From Pseudomonas mendocina (GTDB taxonomy: Bacteria; Pseudomonadota; Gammaproteobacteria; Pseudomonadales; Pseudomonadaceae), in the NCBI GenBank assembly GCA_037482215.1, contig CP148074.1:2542001-2606000 (forward strand): a stretch of 64,000 bases of DNA, read 5' to 3'. Position numbers and translations under genes: made by a program. Numbering within the stretch: position 1 is the first letter of the stretch; each line of letters begins with the position of its first letter. The notes under the pieces were generated by a model. That model did not search any database. It was not told the origin of the DNA and saw nothing but the letters and a program-made list of their open reading frames with translations. Shown piece by piece: positions 24,922 to 33,578 of this stretch.

Positions 24922-25733
24922 AAAAGCTCCCCCTACTCGCATTGCTTTGCTTGCTCACAGTCAGCCCGCTGATCGCTGCCGAGCTGACCATTGAACTGGA
25001 CCAGCGCCGCACACAGTTAGGTACTGAGGAATTACTCAAGCACCCGAACCTGCAAACTATCGAAATCGTGGACGACGTCAGCTACAAGCGCACCATGCAC
25101 TATCGCGCTATACCAGTCGCAGACTTACTGGATGGTTTAGCCCCAGGGGATCATCTGCAGGTACGTGCGACTGACGGGTTCGCTGCTGAGTTGCCAGCCG
25201 CACCGCTGTTGAGCAAGACAGGTAGCAAAGCCTGGTTGGCAATTGAGGACCCCGCCAACCCTTGGCCAAGAATCAGCCAGCGCACCCCCAGTGCAGGGCC
25301 GTTTTATTTGGTCTGGGAAAATCCCGCAGCCAGCCAGATTGGGCCTGAGCAATGGCCCTTCCAGGTCGCATCGATTAAACAACTGGCAGCAGTAAGCGAG
25401 CGTTTCCCCAACCTTTTGCCCGATCAAGCCGCAGACAGCAGCGTGTCGGCCGGCTTCGAACAGTTCCAGAAAAACTGCCTGGCTTGTCACAAGCTAAACG
25501 GTGAAGGCGACGCGCAGTTTGGCCCTGACTTAAACCTGCCATACAACCCGACGGAATATTTCAGCGGTGATTTTCTGCGCCAGTACATCCGTAACCCGCA
25601 GAGCCTACGTCAATGGTCGCAGGGCAAGATGCCAGGATTTGCAGAGAATGTACTGAGCGAGCAAGCCCTGAGCGACCTGATCAGCTATCTCAAGCACATG
25701 GCAGGTAGAAAGGTTTCCACTGCTACAAATTGA
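24918..25733 (+). CDS. c-type cytochrome with N-terminal molybdopterin-oxidoreductase-like domain
   Basis: A 271-residue exported protein that starts at TTG 24918, within the end of the rhodanese gene. It has a signal peptide (LPLLALLCLLTVSPLIAAE). Residues 20-165 resemble the substrate domain of sulfite-oxidase-type proteins without its Mo ligand. A C-terminal cytochrome c domain follows with CLACH haem binding and a likely axial Met in GKMPGF. It probably passes electrons in the periplasm. A weak hairpin (25781-25795) lies before the convergent next gene. Confidence 0.84.
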   Translation: MKKLPLLALLCLLTVSPLIAAELTIELDQRRTQLGTEELLKHPNLQTIEIVDDVSYKRTMHYRAIPVADLLDGLAPGDHLQVRATDGFAAELPAAPLLSKTGSKAWLAIEDPANPWPRISQRTPSAGPFYLVWENPAASQIGPEQWPFQVASIKQLAAVSERFPNLLPDQAADSSVSAGFEQFQKNCLACHKLNGEGDAQFGPDLNLPYNPTEYFSGDFLRQYIRNPQSLRQWSQGKMPGFAENVLSEQALSDLISYLKHMAGRKVSTATN

Positions 25734-25816
25734 GCGTCAGCTGCTGTGATTACGAAGGGCTAAGCTGCGCAACGGGTGAGCACGGCTAAACCGTGCCCCC
25801 TCCATACGAAGCCTTA

Positions 25817-26416
25817 TTAGTCAGGAATATCGGCCTGAGAAGGCACTACGATGGCAAAGATATCGCCCAACATGGCCAATGCCGCGGCCTGCATACTGGC
25901 AGCCTGGACAACCCCACCACCGATTGCAGGCAGGTTGCGGGTCGCTGTGGTATCGGCCGGCACAGTGACCGAGTACCCCAGGCTGAACGCACCACGAGCT
26001 GTAGAGTTGATGCAAACATGGGTCATGAAGCCCGTCACAATCAGGTTTTTGACGCCGAGTTTCTGCAAGCGCTCATGCAAGTCAGTTTGCACAAAGGAGT
26101 TAGGGTAGTTCTTGACGATTACCGGCTCGCCTTCTGCCGGAGCCACCTTATCGGCAATCGCACCAATCTCAGCACGAATGTCATAGGGAGTTCCAGGCCC
26201 AGCATCATGCTGGATATGAATAACAGGAACGCCTGCCTTACGCGCACGTTCAAGCAGCGCTTTGCATTGATCTAGGGCAGCCTCAACCCCATCAAGCGCC
26301 AACACACCTGTTCGATAGGTATTCTGCGCGTCAACAATGATCAGCGCAGAATCGGATAAGGGTGCCGGCACAGCGGGCATACCGGTCAGTAGACGCAAGG
26401 TTGTTGCAGAACTCAT
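25817..26416 (-). CDS. Cysteine hydrolase (isochorismatase superfamily)
   Basis: A 199-residue hydrolase with the full triad: Asp29 (IIVDAQNTY), Lys102 (VIVKNYPNSF) and Cys135 (GFMTHVCINST). Such enzymes are amidases on N-carbamoyl or nicotinamide-like compounds; the substrate here is unknown. The ATG at 26416 follows GTGAGG and is preferred to a GTG four codons earlier. A paralogue at 42935-43531 aligns without gaps through the active site but lacks the Cys. Confidence 0.88.
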   Translation of the reverse strand: MSSATTLRLLTGMPAVPAPLSDSALIIVDAQNTYRTGVLALDGVEAALDQCKALLERARKAGVPVIHIQHDAGPGTPYDIRAEIGAIADKVAPAEGEPVIVKNYPNSFVQTDLHERLQKLGVKNLIVTGFMTHVCINSTARGAFSLGYSVTVPADTTATRNLPAIGGGVVQAASMQAAALAMLGDIFAIVVPSQADIPD

Positions 26417-26613
26417 GTGTAGCCTCACAGGTTGATCGAAGACAATACGCCATATTCGCTAATACAACAGACGCCTCCATAGTACGTTAGTCTTAGTATT
26501 GCTATTCATTAGGCCTCCCCGCAACGCCTTGAAGGGCTGAAGCATCAAAGCTGTCATCAGGCTTACCGCCACCGCTTATAAAGATTAGCGCCAGATCAAG
26601 ACACTCAATGAAG

Positions 26614-27333
26614 TCATGGCCTGGGGTTCAGCCCCGCTAATGCCAGCCAACGCCTGTAGAAGCCTTGAGCCACCTTGTTCAACTCAGAAACCTTCTGCTG
26701 CAATTGCGCTTGCATCTGTGCTTTGCTTTGTTGACTCGGCTGTGTTGGATCTAGCAAGTGGTACCAATCCGTGAGCCACTCCGTGATAAGTGCTTCAGTC
26801 ATTTCAGGGTGACCTTGTAAAGCCAGCACTTTCTCCCCCCAAGCAAAGCCCTGATTAGGGCACCAAGGGCTGCTCAACAAGGGTTGAGCACCTTCTGGAA
26901 TTGCGAAGGTGTCCCCATGCCATTGGAAAATAGTGAAGGTGTCAGGCACGTGCTCTAACCAGGGGCTTGGCTGAGCCTGATCCAGTCGACTCATCGGCTG
27001 CCAGCCACTTTCTGTATAACCCATTGACGTAATGGGAGCCCCCAGGGCTTTAGCTATCAATTGCCCGCCCAGGCAGTGACCAACCATGGGTACCTCGCGC
27101 TTGAGTAGATAGCGGATCGCAGCCACCTCAGTGTGCAGCCATGGCAAAGGGTCGTTAACACTCATCGGCCCACCCATGATGGCGACCGCCTTTGGCTTAT
27201 CTAGGTCTAAGCCATCAAGTTGATTCTGGTCCGCTCTTAACACTTGATAGGTGTAGCCACCATTGTCCAGCACCTCACCCAAGTGGGCTGGTGGGCAGTA
27301 TTCGGTATGGGTAAAGATGAGAATATCGGTCAT
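26614..27333 (-). CDS. Type 1 glutamine amidotransferase-like protein
   Basis: A 239-residue GATase with the nucleophile motif GHCLGGQ (Cys87), the strand AIMGGPMSVND, and the His/Glu pair in LQGHPEM. It is the second stand-alone GATase of the window (compare 17475-18209) and belongs to the GuaA/YfeJ-like group. AGGAGGCG is placed ideally before the ATG at 27333, which excludes the longer frame. It lies 95 bp after the RraB-like gene on the same strand, so they may share a transcript. Substrate unknown. Confidence 0.88.
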   Translation of the reverse strand: MTDILIFTHTEYCPPAHLGEVLDNGGYTYQVLRADQNQLDGLDLDKPKAVAIMGGPMSVNDPLPWLHTEVAAIRYLLKREVPMVGHCLGGQLIAKALGAPITSMGYTESGWQPMSRLDQAQPSPWLEHVPDTFTIFQWHGDTFAIPEGAQPLLSSPWCPNQGFAWGEKVLALQGHPEMTEALITEWLTDWYHLLDPTQPSQQSKAQMQAQLQQKVSELNKVAQGFYRRWLALAGLNPRP

Positions 27334-27428
27334 AAATCGCCTCCTCTGGTAAGTCTGCCCCATGCATCTGTCGGGGTCGAGGCGAAACAACTGCGTGTCA
27401 CCCGTTGCAGGTGACACGCTTATACATC

Positions 27429-27761
27429 CTATGGGCGAGCCTCCTGTGTCACGCCCCAGCCGTCCAGTTCACCACCCAAGGGAATCACCACGGACTCCAA
27501 ATCCTGCTCAAAGTCACCAATCCCATTACTGGTGGCTGACATGACTTTGCACACCTGCAAACTCCATACACCATCTTCACGCTCTGAAACTTGCGCGTGC
27601 ATAGACTCCCCACGAAAGCGGCGGGTAGCCTCCCGGGCCTTCTGTTCATCAGGAAATACAGCGTAGAACTCAATCGGGTAAAAACGGGAGAAATCGAAGC
27701 CACCTTCTCTCATGCGGCGGAACAGGCTGTCGCGGTTTTCTTCATGCAATGCCCTGCCCAT
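27429..27761 (-). CDS. rraB: Ribonuclease E inhibitor RraB-like protein
   Basis: A 110-residue small acidic protein with the RraB fold pattern: FYPIEFYAVFPDEQKAREA in the first half and a C-terminal LGGELDGWG close to the family's (G)xYDGWG end. RraB binds RNase E and changes its cleavage choice. The match is by motif, so DUF-level family membership is firmer than the exact function. ATG 27761 follows AGGAGAT. The 268-bp region beyond it (to 28029) has no gene I can support. Confidence 0.7.
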   Translation of the reverse strand: MGRALHEENRDSLFRRMREGGFDFSRFYPIEFYAVFPDEQKAREATRRFRGESMHAQVSEREDGVWSLQVCKVMSATSNGIGDFEQDLESVVIPLGGELDGWGVTQEARP

Positions 27762-28029
27762 AATCTGATCTCCTTCTGCGACGACAATGAATTACCTCTG
27801 ACGCGGACTCAGCCTTAAACAAGGGGCCATAAAGAGAAAGCACAGCGGCCCCCAGGACTTGCGGATACAACCAACAGCAGAATGCACAGTAAGCGGCGGG
27901 AATAGCCACATGGACTTGCCCCATAGCCGACAGCTGCCGCCATTACTGAGGCAGCTATATAGATAGACTAGTTCCGTTACGGGACATTCGCTTTAATTCT
28001 TACAAACGGAAACACCCTCCTCGCCCCAC

Positions 28030-28959
28030 TCAACAACCTCGTGACCGGATAAAAGTCACCACATCGGTCAACGCCCGGTCTGCAACTTTGAGTAACCCGG
28101 CGTGGGCTTGAAATACATGCCAGAGGTCAACATAGCGTTGCAGTTGTACCTCCACACCCGCCGCTTGTGCCTTTTCGGCAAAACGCAGGCTGTCATTGCG
28201 CAGCATTTCATCTTCACCTACTTGCAAGAGCAGCGGTGCCAAGCCGGTTAAATCAGCAAACTGCGGCGAAACGCCAGGGTCATCGGGTTCCACATGCGGC
28301 GGGCAATAGAGTCCTACGGCCTGCCGTACCCAGGCCTCGCTTAACAGCGGGTCACCCGCTGGGGGGTGATGAATATGCGCACCAGTAAAATCAGTAACCG
28401 GTGAAAAACACACCAGCGCCGCTGGCTGAGATATACCTTGATCGCGAAGATAAAGGCTTGTAATCAGGCTCAGGTTGCCTCCAGCTGAGTCGCCGCCTAT
28501 CACGATCTGCTCTGGCTTGTAGCCTACCTCGAGCAAGCTCTTGTAGGCTGCCACAGCATCTTCACGTGCTGCCGGATAAGGATGTTCGGGGGCCAGACGA
28601 TAATCCAGCGCGCACACGTCCATCTGCCCACGCTTGGCCAAGTGAGCGCAGATCGCCCGGTGCGTATTCGGCCCGCCAATCAGAAAAGCGCCGCCATGCA
28701 GATACAGAAATACTGATCCGTTACTACACGCTGGACGATGCCACTCACACGCCCTGCCCGCAAGTGATCCCGCTGCAAGTGTAACGCCAGCAGGCGTCGG
28801 GCTAACGGCCGTAAGCATGCGCAGGACTGCCCGCTGACCCGCTATCGGCATCGGTGGTCGGACCAAGCTACGGAACAGCAAGCGCAGGCTGCCGCGCAAA
28901 ATCGAACGCAAGAGCGCCTGCTCGGATGCAGGTGTGATGAATTCAGCGTTGACAGTCAT
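28030..28959 (-). CDS. Alpha/beta hydrolase (HSL-type esterase)
   Basis: A 309-residue esterase of the hormone-sensitive-lipase family, with oxyanion motif LHGGAFLIGG, nucleophile GDSAGGN and a late His in DLWHVFQAH. It probably hydrolyses short-chain esters. Its start lies inside the end of the flavin monooxygenase gene (17-bp overlap), so the two are translationally coupled. That pairing fits oxidation of a ketone to an ester followed by ester hydrolysis. Confidence 0.92.
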   Translation of the reverse strand: MTVNAEFITPASEQALLRSILRGSLRLLFRSLVRPPMPIAGQRAVLRMLTAVSPTPAGVTLAAGSLAGRACEWHRPACSNGSVFLYLHGGAFLIGGPNTHRAICAHLAKRGQMDVCALDYRLAPEHPYPAAREDAVAAYKSLLEVGYKPEQIVIGGDSAGGNLSLITSLYLRDQGISQPAALVCFSPVTDFTGAHIHHPPAGDPLLSEAWVRQAVGLYCPPHVEPDDPGVSPQFADLTGLAPLLLQVGEDEMLRNDSLRFAEKAQAAGVEVQLQRYVDLWHVFQAHAGLLKVADRALTDVVTFIRSRGC

Positions 28960-30418
28960 AATGATTCAGCTCCGGTTTTCGGGTCTGATAGCGGTAGATA
29001 AAGGTATATCCCGGCCAGTTGTTGGTGTTTTTGCCTGAGTCAATCTTGTACCAGCTGGTACATCCCTGTTCCCAGATCGTACGATGGGAGTCGGCCTGAA
29101 CGTTGCGGTTATATCGTGCCTGTATGTCAGCTTTAACATCCATCCACTGCAGGCCGCGCTGCTCCATGGCCTGCAAGCAGCCAACGACATAACGGAATTG
29201 GCTCTCCAGCATGTACAGAATCGAGTTATGACCTAAATTGGTATTCGGTCCGTAAAGAATAAACAGATTCGGAAAACCGCTGACACTGATGCCCTTGTAA
29301 GCCTCAGCGCCATCACGCCACACCTCATTGAGTACCTGCCCTGCACGCCCAGTGATGTGCATCGGCGCAAGAAAATCTGTGGCGGCAAAACCAGTGCCGT
29401 AAATGATCACATCACATTCATATTCCTGCCCATCCGCCGTCACAATCGAATGGGCCCTGACCTCACGAATAGCCGTATCGATCACTTGCACATTGGGCTG
29501 CGTCAGCGCTGGAAAGTAATCGTTGCTGATCAGGATTCGCTTGCACCCCATTGGATAGTCCGGCTGCAAACGCGCCCGTAACATTGGGTCAGCGATGTGC
29601 TGCTTAAGATGCCGCTCGAAACCCCAGCGCATCCCCTTCATCAACCAAGGCATGCTGATAAATGCCAGACCGCGCAGCTCATGGTGCAAATACATCAAGC
29701 CACGGCTGAGTTGCTGCAAGCCAGGTACATACTTAAACAACGTCTGCTCCCAAGGCTTATAGGCACGATCGGGCTTACTCAGCACATAGGGAGCGGAACG
29801 CTGGAACAGCATCAACTTGCCGGTTTTGGGCTGTATTTGCGGCACAAACTGAATTGCTGAAGCGCCTGTGCCAATCACTGCAACACGCTTGCCGCGCAAC
29901 TCTAAATCGTGCCGCCAACGTGCTGAATGGAAGGCTTCACCTTGAAACTGGGCAAGCCTTGGCAAGGCTGGGTACGCAGGTCGATTGAGTTGACCGCAGG
30001 CACTTATCAGCACAGCACAGGTCAGCACTTCGCCGTCCGTCAGGGTAACCCGCCAGCTTGCAGTGGACTCCACAAACGCCGCGCTGCTTACCTCTGCATT
30101 ACAGCGAATATGCCCGGCCAACTGGTATTTACGAATCAGATGCAGGCTGTACTGATGAATCTCCGACTGTGGCGCGAATTTACGGCTCCAATCGTGTTTA
30201 GGCTCGAAGGAGAATGAATAGAGATGGGACGGCACATCACACGCAGCCCCTGGATAGTTATTATCCCGCCAGGTTCCACCGGGCTCGGCGGCTTTTTCCA
30301 ACAACAGCACGTCGGTAATCCCCGCCTGCTGCAACTGAATCGCCATCCCCAAACCGGCAAAGCCGCTGCCGATAATCAGCACCTGAGTATGAGAAGTATT
30401 GGGTAATTTTTTATTCAT
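28943..30418 (-). CDS. Flavin-containing (Baeyer-Villiger type) monooxygenase
   Basis: A 491-residue FAD/NADPH enzyme. It has the FAD motif GSGFAGLG near residue 17, GGTWRDNNYPGAACDVPSH, the Baeyer-Villiger fingerprint FQGEAFHSARW, and a second Rossmann motif GTGASAIQF. It inserts oxygen next to a ketone carbonyl. The ATG at 30418 (MNKKLPNTSH) is chosen over one 12 codons upstream because it fits the family. It is the first gene of an operon with an esterase and is the intact relative of the broken gene at 1322. Confidence 0.92.
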   Translation of the reverse strand: MNKKLPNTSHTQVLIIGSGFAGLGMAIQLQQAGITDVLLLEKAAEPGGTWRDNNYPGAACDVPSHLYSFSFEPKHDWSRKFAPQSEIHQYSLHLIRKYQLAGHIRCNAEVSSAAFVESTASWRVTLTDGEVLTCAVLISACGQLNRPAYPALPRLAQFQGEAFHSARWRHDLELRGKRVAVIGTGASAIQFVPQIQPKTGKLMLFQRSAPYVLSKPDRAYKPWEQTLFKYVPGLQQLSRGLMYLHHELRGLAFISMPWLMKGMRWGFERHLKQHIADPMLRARLQPDYPMGCKRILISNDYFPALTQPNVQVIDTAIREVRAHSIVTADGQEYECDVIIYGTGFAATDFLAPMHITGRAGQVLNEVWRDGAEAYKGISVSGFPNLFILYGPNTNLGHNSILYMLESQFRYVVGCLQAMEQRGLQWMDVKADIQARYNRNVQADSHRTIWEQGCTSWYKIDSGKNTNNWPGYTFIYRYQTRKPELNHYDCQR

Positions 30419-30601
30419 TGTTATGCCCAAACATATAGGATTTGAAATCCCCATACTAATCCGCTGTTACCCCCCCGTAAGTGGCCTTTACGGCCAAATT
30501 CCGGATGATCATGCACAATCGCTTCACTGCTAGAACTTCAGCAAAATTTGAAAGTCAGCCTGAGACTGGTCGTAATAACCATCTCCCGCTACCGTTGCGC
30601 C

Positions 30602-31483
30602 ATGAACAGAAATCAAACATCCCTTCTCCACTATCACCAACCCTGGTCCTGGCAGCAGTTCCATTCCCACTACAAGCTGCGTGCCCTTGATGGTGTTGAG
30701 CATGTTTCCGCTCAGGCCTATAGCCGCAGCGCGCTAATCGGCGCGCAAAGTGGCTGGTTTCAGGTCATACCCTTGAGCGATCAACCAGCCTTACAGCTGA
30801 CTGCCAGCCCCTCTCTACACAATTGCTTGCCTGAGCTTATCGCCCGTGTCCGCAAGATGTTTGATCTGGATTGCCATCCAGACGTAATTGCTGCGCACTT
30901 TGCCCGCGACGCGCTTTTGCGCAAGCTGGAGGCGCAACACCCTGGCCTGCGCCTTCCCACGGCCTGGGACCCATTTGAGCAGGCTGTACGGGCGATTGTT
31001 GGCCAGCAAGTAACGGTTAAAGCCGCTGTGAGCATTACTAACCGGCTGGTTGCGCGCGTTGGCAGAGACCTGAGCGATGCCAGCCAACCGCACCTTAGCC
31101 GTTTATTTCCAACGCCAGAGGCCATTGCAGAAGCTAATTTAGAGGGGATTGGTATGCCTTCTCGTCGCGTGCAGTGCCTGCAACATTTCGCCGCTCAGGT
31201 GGCCTCCGGTGTGTTGAACCTGGACCCACAGCAGGGTTACAGCAGCTTTGTTGAGCGTATGTGCAGCCTGCCGGGGATAGGCCCGTGGACGGCCGAGCAC
31301 ATCGCGTTGAGGGCGTTTGGCAAGACCGATGCCTTCCCGGCGAGTGATCTGGGCCTGCTTAAGGCACCAATCTGGGGTGAAGACGGCATCAGCGCCAAAC
31401 AATTACAGGCCCGTGCAGAGACTTGGCGTCCCTGGCGGGCCTATGCGGCAGCGTACCTGTGGCACAACTATTCAGGTGAATGA
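30602..31483 (+). CDS. alkA: DNA-3-methyladenine glycosylase II
   Basis: A 293-residue base-excision glycosylase with the helix-hairpin-helix LPGIGPWTA (residues 223-231) and catalytic Asp249 in FPASDLG, the AlkA arrangement. It removes alkylated purines from DNA. The ATG at 30602 is followed by a normal AlkA N-terminal domain; upstream in-frame codons lack support. No ada gene adjoins it. In P. aeruginosa, from memory, alkA is next to mtnC, which is missing here. Confidence 0.93.
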   Translation: MNRNQTSLLHYHQPWSWQQFHSHYKLRALDGVEHVSAQAYSRSALIGAQSGWFQVIPLSDQPALQLTASPSLHNCLPELIARVRKMFDLDCHPDVIAAHFARDALLRKLEAQHPGLRLPTAWDPFEQAVRAIVGQQVTVKAAVSITNRLVARVGRDLSDASQPHLSRLFPTPEAIAEANLEGIGMPSRRVQCLQHFAAQVASGVLNLDPQQGYSSFVERMCSLPGIGPWTAEHIALRAFGKTDAFPASDLGLLKAPIWGEDGISAKQLQARAETWRPWRAYAAAYLWHNYSGE

Positions 31484-31501
31484 AGACAGGTTTGATATGC
31501 C

Positions 31502-31693
31502 TTAAAGCTTGACCGTACCCTTAGGTCCAAGCAGCGCCCAGATGATTAGCCCGACTACTGGCAGCAGGACAATCAATACGATCCAAAGGATCTTAATACC
31601 AACTTCCGCGTTGCTTTTAATAACACTGATGATCGCCCAAATATCCAGAGCCAGAATCACCAGTCCCAGCAGACCACTAAATGTAGAGCCCAT
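31502..31693 (-). CDS. PLDc_N-domain small membrane protein
   Basis: A 63-residue protein of two transmembrane helices (LLGLVILALDIWAIISVI and ILWIVLIVLLPVVGLIIW) ending LLGPKGTVKL. This is the PLDc_N domain found at the N-terminus of cardiolipin synthases and as stand-alone small proteins. The ATG at 31693 follows GGAGTGAC; a longer frame upstream overlaps the next gene and is rejected. Function unknown. Confidence 0.88.
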   Translation of the reverse strand: MGSTFSGLLGLVILALDIWAIISVIKSNAEVGIKILWIVLIVLLPVVGLIIWALLGPKGTVKL

Positions 31694-31763
31694 GCGTGTC
31701 ACTCCTGTTTGAAAGGTTTGCCCTTTCAGGATAGACACTCTGTTGAGTAATGCTGAACGCCAG

Positions 31764-32312
31764 TCAAAATTGATCGAAACGGTAGAAACGTCCGGGGAAA
31801 TCGCCATCAACCACCTCAAAGTCTGGTATCTGAGCGGTCTCAAATAAACGTGCGAGGGCAAAGCGCGGGTTTTCGCCGCCATCAAGCCAGAACGCTGTAT
31901 CAGCAGGCACAACCACCAGCCCCTGCTTCTCAAGCACCACGCCGTAGATGTATTCGCCGAGATTGAGCATCAGCTGGCCGCGCCCTGCCAGGCAATAAAC
32001 CACTTGCTTTGCAGCACAGCGCTGCTCTTTGCGCAGGCTGTCAGCAAGTGCATTACCCTCGCCTCGTTCATCGCACACATTCAGCAGTTGAATGCTGGCC
32101 ATAGCGTAGTCGGCTTGCAATTGATCCAACTGTGAGCGACTTGCTTGTAGCAATAGATCATCCGACTCACCTGGATTGACCCGTTCCTGTACAGGGATTT
32201 CAGTGTAGGTAATGCCAACAGCTGCGAGTGTGCTGACAATGTCTTCCTCATGGGTCAGCAGCTTGTTTGGCACCTGAGGGGTGACATGGTGAAAAACGAT
32301 CAGGCTGCTCAT
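31764..32312 (-). CDS. Acireductone dioxygenase homologue lacking its metal ligands
   Basis: A 182-residue cupin with the length and layout of acireductone dioxygenase (ARD, MtnD): HEEDIVSTLAAVGI near the N-terminus, AGRGQLMLNLG, EKQGLVVVPADTAFWLDGG. In active ARD the ligands are in EHTH...E and HWFD. Here those positions are Gln97, Cys99, Gln103 and Phe141, so Fe/Ni binding by the known site is lost. mtnB and mtnC, normally adjacent, are absent. Either it is a decaying relic or it has a new role. The open frame is intact. Confidence 0.75.
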   Translation of the reverse strand: MSSLIVFHHVTPQVPNKLLTHEEDIVSTLAAVGITYTEIPVQERVNPGESDDLLLQASRSQLDQLQADYAMASIQLLNVCDERGEGNALADSLRKEQRCAAKQVVYCLAGRGQLMLNLGEYIYGVVLEKQGLVVVPADTAFWLDGGENPRFALARLFETAQIPDFEVVDGDFPGRFYRFDQF

Positions 32313-32343
32313 ATCAAATACTCTTCAAAATATAGAACTCGGA

Positions 32344-33501
32344 TCAGACAGCGCCTGCGCGCTCCTTACCTACATAACGGATAGTAATCATCGCGGCCGC
32401 TACGGCAAATACGCTGGCGATGCTGAAAGTCCAGGCGGCACCCAAGCCGTGCCAGCTGTAGCCCGAATACAAAGCGCCCAACGCCCCACCGACACCGGCA
32501 AGTGCAGCGTACAACGCTTGTCCTTGGCCTTGCAGGCGCTCGGGAAAACTGCGCTGGACAAAATGCATGGCAGCCGCATGGAAACTACCAAACGTGGCCG
32601 CATGCATAATCTGAGCAAACAGCAGCACCATCACATGATCCGCCAAGTTACCCAGTAACAACCAGCGCACAGCGGTAATCAGGAAACTGCCAACCAGCAC
32701 CGACCTCAACGAAAACCGGGCCAGTATCTTCGCCATAAAAATAAACATGACGATCTCAGCCACCACGCCCAGCGCCCATAATTGGCCAATGGTGCTGCGG
32801 GTATAACCGAGGTTTTCCAGGTGCAGACTCAAGAAGGTGTAATACGGCCCGTTGCTCAGCTGCATCAGCCCCGCGCAGACAAAAAAAGCCAGAATTCCTG
32901 GCTGCCATAGCTGTTTCAAGAACCCGCCGGAATGGTCACCGCTGCGCGCCTGGGCCTGCATATTCGGCACCCACAGACTCGCCAGCACAATCCCCCCCAT
33001 GATCAGCACCAGCGCCCATGGGTAGGCATCAAGACTCAACACCTCGAACAGCTTACCCAGGCCCGCCACTGCAACGATAAAACCGATGCTGCCCCATAGA
33101 CGGATTTTGCTGTAGCCCTCAGCTTTCTCGCGTAGGTGAGCAAAAGTGATCACCTCGAATTGCGGCAGCACCGCATGCCAGAAGAACGCATGTAAGGCCA
33201 TGATCAGCGCCAGCCAGGCGTAGCTTTTGCTGAAAAAAATCCCGGCGAAGCTCAACAGCGTACAGACCGCACCAAAGCGCACAATCGCCAAGCGGCGGCC
33301 GGTGTAGTCCCCAAGCCAGCCCCAGATGTTCGGCGCAAAGCAGCGCATCAACATGGGAATGGCCACCAACTCGCCAATACGCGCAGCGGAAAACCCAAGA
33401 TGGTCGAAATACAGGGACAGAAACGGCGCCGTAGCTCCGAGCAGAGAGAAATAGAAAAAGTAGAAACCGGAAAGGCGCCAGTAAGGCAATTCAGTGTTCA
33501 T
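32344..33501 (-). CDS. MFS transporter (MFS_1-like / HcaT-type)
   Basis: A 385-residue major-facilitator permease with twelve hydrophobic segments and the inter-helix motif GDYTGRRLAIVRF after helix 2. It resembles the phenylpropionate/nucleoside-type MFS_1_like subgroup (beginning with YWRLSGFYFFYFSLLGA). It is transcribed in the same direction as the ARD-like gene and 31 bp before it, so they may be co-transcribed. aroC lies upstream beyond a terminator. Substrate unknown. Confidence 0.88.
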   Translation of the reverse strand: MNTELPYWRLSGFYFFYFSLLGATAPFLSLYFDHLGFSAARIGELVAIPMLMRCFAPNIWGWLGDYTGRRLAIVRFGAVCTLLSFAGIFFSKSYAWLALIMALHAFFWHAVLPQFEVITFAHLREKAEGYSKIRLWGSIGFIVAVAGLGKLFEVLSLDAYPWALVLIMGGIVLASLWVPNMQAQARSGDHSGGFLKQLWQPGILAFFVCAGLMQLSNGPYYTFLSLHLENLGYTRSTIGQLWALGVVAEIVMFIFMAKILARFSLRSVLVGSFLITAVRWLLLGNLADHVMVLLFAQIMHAATFGSFHAAAMHFVQRSFPERLQGQGQALYAALAGVGGALGALYSGYSWHGLGAAWTFSIASVFAVAAAMITIRYVGKERAGAV

Positions 33502-33547
33502 AAAGGCTCAATACAGAGGCCCTTCGCCATCCCAAGCCCAAACAGAA

Positions 33548-33569
33548 CAGGCCGGGAATCCCCGGCCTG
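33548..33569 (-). terminator. Hairpin terminator after aroC
   Basis: CAGGCCGGG (33548-33556) pairs with CCCGGCCTG (33561-33569). On the minus strand the T-rich TTCTGTTT follows. Confidence 0.65.
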
Positions 33570-33578
33570 CGTTATGGT

